Source of the DNA: Phoronis ovalis
Lineage: Eukaryota > Phoronida > Phoronidae
Assembly: GCA_028565635.1 (NCBI GenBank)
Contig: JAOXYB010029811.1
Span: forward strand, 1-14,946
Length of the DNA: 14,946 nucleotides
Direction: 5' to 3'
Shown: one piece after another, positions 9,396-14,946 of the stretch
Position numbering within the stretch: position 1 is the stretch's first letter
Layout of the letters: each line of letters starts with the position of its first letter
Notes under the pieces: model-generated
Databases searched by the model: none
The model's input: only the letters and a program-made list of their open reading frames with translations
What the model was told of the DNA's origin: nothing
Program-made: the position numbers and the translations under genes

Positions 9396-10053
9396 GTATA
9401 CATTTTTTACAATTTCATGCTATTTTATTTGGATGTCAATACGTTTTCCACATCGGTGTCAATTCCTTAAAATATCCCTACTCGAATTTTCAACCTATTG
9501 TCCACATAAAACCTCAAAGTGGCGTATTACTCATTGAAAAATTGTGGTCATAAACGTTCAAAAAAATTGCCTGGTAATTTGATCGCTTTTTACAGTCTTG
9601 ATACACAAAGTACACATCTATGTACTAAGCTTTATAAAAAGAAAAGTAGACCTAACACTTGAAGTTGCAGTAGGCAGAAATCGTATACCGCGATCTACGA
9701 TAGAAACACTGCTAAACATTGGCCCTGAGAGGATTACTATAAGTTGTTTGATAAAACTTGTACATGTCAAACTAAGACTTCTTGTTTTGTGCACGGGATG
9801 ACACATTATATTTGTTAGAACAACCAAAAGAGGCATGGAAGTGTAAACAAATTGTAACTGTGAATTTCGCCTATTTTATTGCGACTTGTCAGACTGAAAA
9901 ATAACCAGGTGGTTGTGAAATTAAGTTAAAATCCTTTTATAAATATGGTTCTGTGTTATAAAATACATCGTTGCTTATAACCAAATTTAATATTACCAAA
10001 AATATTTAATTATGTTATTTTGAGGTAACTTCTAAATTTTCGTTATTATTTCT
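9396..10053. other. AT-rich non-coding sequence downstream of the gene
   Basis: No gene is seen. Overlapping frames on both strands near 9598-9836 have no recognisable domain, and the plus-strand one opens only at TTG. Confidence 0.5.
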
Positions 10054-10108
10054 AACTATTGTAATTTATAAGTGGAACTGAGAGCTCCGCTTATAAATCA
10101 TAATGGTT
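10054..10108. repeat. Long near-perfect hairpin (26-bp stem, 3-base loop)
   Basis: The arms 10054-10079 and 10083-10108 fold around a GAG loop. The inner 16 positions (ATTTATAAGTGGAACT against AGCTCCGCTTATAAAT) have fourteen Watson-Crick pairs, one G-T and one A-C. The outer ten add more pairs, with one A-C mismatch and two G-T. The hairpin is unusually long for chance in 15 kb, even with AT-rich arms. The 3-base loop is too tight for a normal microRNA precursor. It looks more like a palindromic insertion or the fused ends of a small foldback transposon. Confidence 0.65.
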
Positions 10109-11123
10109 TTCTGATATTTGTTGCCAAACTGCTAAGTTAGTCACAAAGTTTACAAACATGGATCCAACTATCTTGTGTTTGTTCAGATTTTAAGCAATTA
10201 TCAGAGTTAAGGGCTTAACCTTGAGTCCCCTACAGATCAAATGTAAAAAACCTTACGTAATCGAGACAAATTGGTGTTTAAATTACTCTTGTTACCCGCT
10301 GATTCAATGCTAGACCTTGCATGATGGAACAGTTTTCAGTTAGAATCGCATTCTAAAAACTTCGCACCTGTAGTGGAAATATGAAAACAAAACATAAAAG
10401 TATAAACGAAATTATACAGTCCCCAACGAATGTTCAAAGTGATGTTCTGAAGTTTAAACCAATGATAGGGATTATAACGCGAAGTTAAGTTTTATTCGAC
10501 TAATTTCAAATCGTGAATAACATATTTTCATGAACGATGCCTGATTAGATTTAACTGATGTTCATACATTATAACAAATATGCATAGGAAACTGTCATCT
10601 TAGAATACCCAAAATGTCCCTAATTCCTGCGTGGCTCCTTCTTGTTGACTACTGTACGATTTTGTCTTGTGTATAATGGGTAATTAAATATGGTCTAAAC
10701 ATGGGCATGATTTTGTTGGCACATTATCCTCACAAGTTAAGTTGTTATTGTCTTGTTCATTAAGAGCTGATACTAATTAATGTTACTAAAAGCTACTAGG
10801 TTGGTTATCATTGTGTTAGTGCCAGTTTGTTGTTTTTGTAGCCACAAGAAACTTGAACAACTTTAGTTATATTGAAAACTCTTAATGTGATAATACTGAA
10901 ATGTGTCAATTTTTCCGGTCACGAGGACCGATATTTTGAGTCTGTCACATATGTACATGTACTCAATTTTTTTAATAATATTTATTGTAGTACACTATTG
11001 TCACGATTTTGTAGGAAACGTAAATCTTAACTAAGGTCCGGTAAAATAGTGTTACTATGGCCGGGTTCTTTAATTATGTACTCTGAGTAGAGACTAGCTG
11101 TTATGAGATTTGTTGAGGTACTT
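10109..11123. other. AT-rich non-coding sequence with small hairpins
   Basis: No open frame of interest on either strand. Two short foldbacks are visible: GTTAAG-GG-CTTAAC (10206-10219) and CGGTC-ACGAG-GACCG (10916-10930). Both are small enough to be chance. Confidence 0.5.
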
Positions 11124-11171
11124 GGTAAGAAGAGTCCAATATTAAAACAACCTTAATACTCTTACTTTACC
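11124..11171. repeat. Imperfect hairpin with bulges
   Basis: GGTAAGAAGAGTCCAATATTAA (11124-11145) can pair with 11153-11171 around a 7-base loop AACAACC. Three blocks pair exactly: GGTAA with TTACC, AAGAGT with ACTCTT, and TATTAA with TTAATA, the last two sharing a boundary base in the right arm. They are separated by one small internal loop and a CCAA bulge. At 48 bases it is short for a microRNA precursor, and no expression evidence is available. Confidence 0.4.
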
Positions 11172-12052
11172 ATTAGCAGGCCAGTGACATTTATATTCTT
11201 CTTTTCTTACCAGTGCGTTACTAGTTTCATAGTATATCTCCCCTCACATTCGTTGAGGAGTATTCCGTATTTAACTATAAAGCAAACAGCTGATCCGCAA
11301 GTTTGTGCAATCTTTGTGGATTTTCGTTCTTGATAATTTTGAGATAACATATCGCCTATTCTACTTGTCAGCTCTTGGTCATATACTCGGCATTATGTTA
11401 AAATACGTTTCGTACCAAATACGTAAAATATTTTAAATTTACCTCTAGCTCTGCGTGTATGCTTTGTAAGGGTACTAAAATAAGGCACGAATGTAGACTT
11501 TGAATGCAAGTTTAATTAGTAAATTAATGACACCGTATTTAAATCATAATTGTTAATTAATTCTAATTTAATATACTGCCAGAATATTAATTGCACAACA
11601 TGTTTTTAAATATTGTCACACATATTTTTTGTATATACATGTTAAGTATATGCACAGGCATGACGTCATATCATTAATGAAAGCGTTCCAATAATTCTTT
11701 TAAATATTTGTTATATAACCTTTGATTAAAAGTCAGTTTATTATATTTAAAAGAACAATCGTGACGTTTTTAAAGCATATTGTTTTATACTTATTTTATA
11801 TAGTAATTCATACATTAAAATAAATAAAAATTATAAATGTTAAAAATACCTGATTTAGTTTAAAGTTTTTATACAAACTTTCTATCTGTTCACTCACAGC
11901 ACATTTATTTATTTCTTTTTGCTATTTCGTCAGAGTGAATTAAAATATTAATGCAAGGCAGAGTAATTGAAACACACTTTTAAGGAATTATCAGCTAATT
12001 AGTCGCGATTCTTGTTTTAAAAGTGGTGAAAATAATCCCTAAATCACAAAAA
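11172..12052. other. Very AT-rich non-coding sequence
   Basis: No gene is supported on either strand. The part from 11400 to 11960 is among the most AT-rich in the window. A perfect CRE word TGACGTCA sits alone at 11661-11668. Confidence 0.5.
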
Positions 12053-12226
12053 TGAAGAAGATCCACCTCACGCTTTCTTGGATCCACCACAGTTACAAAG
12101 TTTACAACGCCAACAACAAAATCGTGATTTTTGAACACATTTGAAAAAGATCCACTTATCAGTGAACATACAGAATATCTACCCTCACATTTTCCTTGAT
12201 CCGCCTCCTTTGTAAATTTTACAGCT
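12053..12226. repeat. Imperfect direct repeats built on GATCCAC / CCTCAC words
   Basis: About 44 bases from 12065 (ACCTCACGCTTTCTTGGATC onward) align without gaps to about 44 bases from 12182 (CCCTCACATTTTCCTTGATC onward) at roughly 31 matching positions. In addition, the leader GAAGAAGATCCAC (12053-12065) recurs as GAAAAAGATCCAC (12143-12155). The block thus holds two diverged copies of one unit and part of a third. A 30-codon ATG frame lies in the first copy (12052-12144) but has no recognisable domain. It is probably a decayed dispersed or tandem repeat; the family could not be named. Confidence 0.55.
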
Positions 12227-12965
12227 GCACTACAGACAGACGGCCCATGTATATTATAATATTACTGCGATGTAAATGGTTTGCTATACTGTTTGAGGCA
12301 AGTGTTTAGCAAACGAATTAATTTGTACACGAAAATGGTGGGCAATTAGTGCGAGATTAGCGATTCGTAGAATTTTAATGCTTGCGGAGAACCATGTGTT
12401 TAAAATCTGAAGATGGAATTATCAGGTTTAGTGTCTGGAAAGCTGCAAACTGGACTGAAGTATTTCACCGCTGTCGTATTTGGTACTGAATTCCAAGAGC
12501 ATCTTTGAATCATTCTTGTCCTGACGTAGTCACATATAGTAATGATGTTGCGTTAACTAGCCAGTGCATGTATATTAAAAGAAAAACAATTTTAGATCGG
12601 CATAATATATGTCATATATCGTCTGTAATGACTGATATTTACATTTACACTATGAACTTATAACAAAAACAAAAAATGACTATCAACTCTTGATCCAAAC
12701 TCCAGAAAAAGAAAAGATGCGAATAAAATAACTTTATTCCAGGTGCGTGACACTTTTGCTTGAAGTTAAGAGTTTTTAAACATCTGTTGTATTTAGACAC
12801 GATAATTGAGCTACCAAAGGATAATTTCAGCTGTAAAATATTGTTGATTTTAAAACGTGCCTCAGTAATAGCGTTAAAAAGTATATTTTAGCTTATATTT
12901 TCTCAGCTATTCTTTTCCGTAAAAATGAAATACAAACTCGCGAATTAGCTTTAATGCGTTTAACA
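12227..12965. other. AT-rich non-coding sequence, no gene seen
   Basis: No open frame of interest, RNA gene or long repeat was recognised on either strand. Confidence 0.5.
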
Positions 12966-12988
12966 TTCGAATAACCCCGTTATTCGGA
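12966..12988. repeat. Compact hairpin TTCGAATAAC-CCC-GTTATTCGGA
   Basis: Eight consecutive perfect pairs (12968-12975 with 12979-12986) surround a CCC loop, extended outward by one G-T and one A-T pair. Its significance is unknown and chance is possible. Confidence 0.5.
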
Positions 12989-14247
12989 GCATAGCAAAGG
13001 TGTAATCAAAAAGTGCAATCCGAAATAAAACGACTCAAGGCAATAGTGAGGTGTTTATCGAATAGTTACATTCTTGCAAACGATATTTAACAAACTTATT
13101 TTAACATAATTATCATTTTTATTCCATTTTTTATTTGTTTCTGTTGATGCGAAACTGTTAAATGTAATGAAATAAAACTATACGAAGCGGGACGAAACGT
13201 TTCCGATCGTTAGAAATTACGCATATTTCTGTACACTTTTTACGATAATTGAAATTAACAGACTAATTTCAGGCTATTTCAGTCTATTTATGTAGCTTAT
13301 AGTTGTAGCTTGAACCAAGATAGGGACAAGCGAGTAAAGAGGCATACAATATTTAATGCAGCGTGACATATGTGCTGCTAAAGAAAGTTAGTGAGGCGAG
13401 ATAATTTTACTCATCCCTCAGGATTGGCTTACTACTAAACATGTCTGCACTACCAATTAGTCAGCTTTCCATATATACATTTAACTAGAATACATTTATC
13501 TTTTTACCTGGAGGTTTTCGTAACAAGCCTGATATTTGAGCCGTTACATACGACAAATAAAGATGTATTGTATGGGATAATATGCTACGCGAACTATCTA
13601 TCTCAGCGCAATTTATTAAATCAGTGTTTAATGTATAATGAAAATAACACAGGCTGTGGGAATAATTTTAATTAAATCTTTTTAAAAGATGTGAAGTGCG
13701 TTTTGTTAAAAGACTTATTTAGTTTTTAATGAGTTCTACACTTAGAGTTGTTGTCAAGTAGAATTCAGCTATCATCTGATGCAAAGTGGTCCTCTCGACT
13801 ACAGAATGTAATCAATAATGCGAACATGTTACTACCATATTTATTATACATCTAACGGGGCTCATCATGTAGCAGGGTTACAATGATGAACATGGATAAT
13901 CCGTGGCTAGTATGAAAGACATGAAATCAATGTTTTGCACGAGATTATACGGTGTGTGGTGTATTATACATGGTTCGAGACATAACATACTGTTGTTAAC
14001 TTAGAAACGTGTATTTTTGTTGCTGATATCGACAGATAACAATCTCCGGAGAATTTTATATGAATCTAATGTAATGATATCTTCTAATTCTTTGTCACTT
14101 GTTAAAAATCATGTTCCCACACTAAAGACTAACAAGGTCTCATTTTCCGATTTCAGTCACGTACTTCAAGAAGCGATTTCTAATCTCCTGAATCATTTTT
14201 TAAATTCTAATTCAGCGTATGGCTGATTCTAGCCTTGTAACTATACA
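12989..14247. other. AT-rich non-coding sequence, no gene seen
   Basis: The longest open frame (14017-14226, 69 codons) opens only at TTG and has no recognisable domain. An AG at 14034-14035 (ATCGACAG) could act as a splice acceptor for an exon running to 14226, but the pyrimidine tract is weak and no homology was recognised. Confidence 0.45.
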
Positions 14248-14274
14248 TTTCCACGTTCACTTTCAATGTGGAAA
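14248..14274. repeat. Small hairpin TTTCCACGTT ... AATGTGGAAA
   Basis: Ten-base arms with a single mismatch (14248-14257 with 14265-14274) surround a 7-base loop. It has no associated gene and may be chance. Confidence 0.4.
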
Positions 14275-14946
14275 AATAATCCTGACTAATAAGTACATGA
14301 GTTTGAAAACTGGATTGCATTGTAAGCTTAACTATAAGTGAAGTTATTTATACCAGTCATATGATCAAACGATTTGTACTAAAGTTAGAGATAATTATTT
14401 GGAGAATTGTATCGATTTTGAGGTTGTCTTCTGTCCATAAATGCATCTTTGAAAAATAACATATATCTTCATTTTGACATTGAAAATTTTGCTTAAGTTT
14501 AATTTATTTTTAAAGACATACCAGCTATTGCAACATTTAGATTGAAAAAACACACAGATAAAATACAGTACTATAAACGATCCCGTCGACTACTGTACAC
14601 CGTTTGTCCTCAGTAACTGAATCTTATTCACACAGCTATACAAACTTTAGTCTAGGGATGAAGTCTTCCTCCAAATACTAAAAGCAAACTTGTAAACAAA
14701 AGTAATATTTTATTTTCTGTTCTATTTGCCTACAGTTCAATATGCGGCTTCGCACAAATAGTTTACAAGTCAAACATTTTACAATAGGCAGTTTGAAGGG
14801 CATATGAGGTTTCAGTAGTCAACGCAGTAACAACTAGGGCTCTCATCATTACGGGGACCAGAAAAGCAAGGGCATAAAATATTATTCTTTAATTTCGAAA
14901 TTGTCGAGATGATCAAACCTTTAGTAATTTTAATCAAGTATATATT
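14275..14946. other. AT-rich non-coding sequence to window end
   Basis: No gene, RNA gene or notable repeat was seen in the final 670 bases on either strand. Confidence 0.5.

Noticed and set aside
9598-9836. Overlapping frames on both strands
   Set aside because: The plus-strand frame opens at TTG; neither has a recognisable domain. They lie just past the candidate Frizzled poly(A) signal.
14017-14226. 69-codon plus-strand frame, considered as a gene or terminal exon
   Set aside because: It starts at TTG, the possible splice acceptor at 14034 has a weak pyrimidine tract, and the peptide matches no family I know.
10645-14596. Shared 11-mer GACTACTGTAC at about 10646 and 14587
   Set aside because: Shared words of this length are expected several times by chance in 15 kb, and the flanks do not align.

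Overview
The window looks like animal nuclear DNA from a bilaterian invertebrate. It holds one confidently recognisable gene, an intronless Frizzled receptor of the Fz5/8 subfamily at 6149-7879 on the + strand, set in about 6.1 kb of upstream and 7 kb of downstream AT-rich non-coding sequence. A lophotrochozoan such as a mollusc is a plausible source, judging from the intronless fz5/8 and AT-rich, repeat-relic flanks. That assignment is inference; the sequence alone does not prove it. There is no sign of bacterial operons, rRNA, intact tRNA genes or CRISPR arrays.

The Frizzled gene is complete: signal peptide, ten-cysteine Wnt-binding domain, basic linker, seven membrane spans, the Dishevelled-recruiting KTxxxW motif (KTLDSW) and a C-terminal SHV PDZ ligand. 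An in-frame TAG three bases before the ATG fixes the start. A short uORF and a second upstream ATG whose frame overlaps the CDS precede it, so translational control is possible.

Upstream (1-6148): an imperfect GAATCT-type hexamer minisatellite (262-348), a decayed tRNA-derived SINE head or tRNA-like relic (about 1640-1702), a stable hairpin (2140-2195), then long AT-rich sequence with no supportable gene. The last 550 bases before the gene carry a cluster of regulatory-looking words: a perfect CRE palindrome, a TCF/LEF word beside a perfect 9-bp-arm inverted repeat, another inverted repeat, an Otx/bicoid-like word and a TATA-like box.

Downstream (7880-14946): a probable 3' UTR of about 1.5 kb with a candidate AATAAA signal at 9369, several foldback structures (10054-10108, 11124-11171, 12966-12988, 14248-14274) and an imperfect direct-repeat block (12053-12226). 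No second gene was found. Nothing here amounts to a demonstrably new biological system. The best leads are the uORF arrangement, the promoter inverted repeat near a Wnt-response word, and the 26-bp-stem hairpin at 10054.
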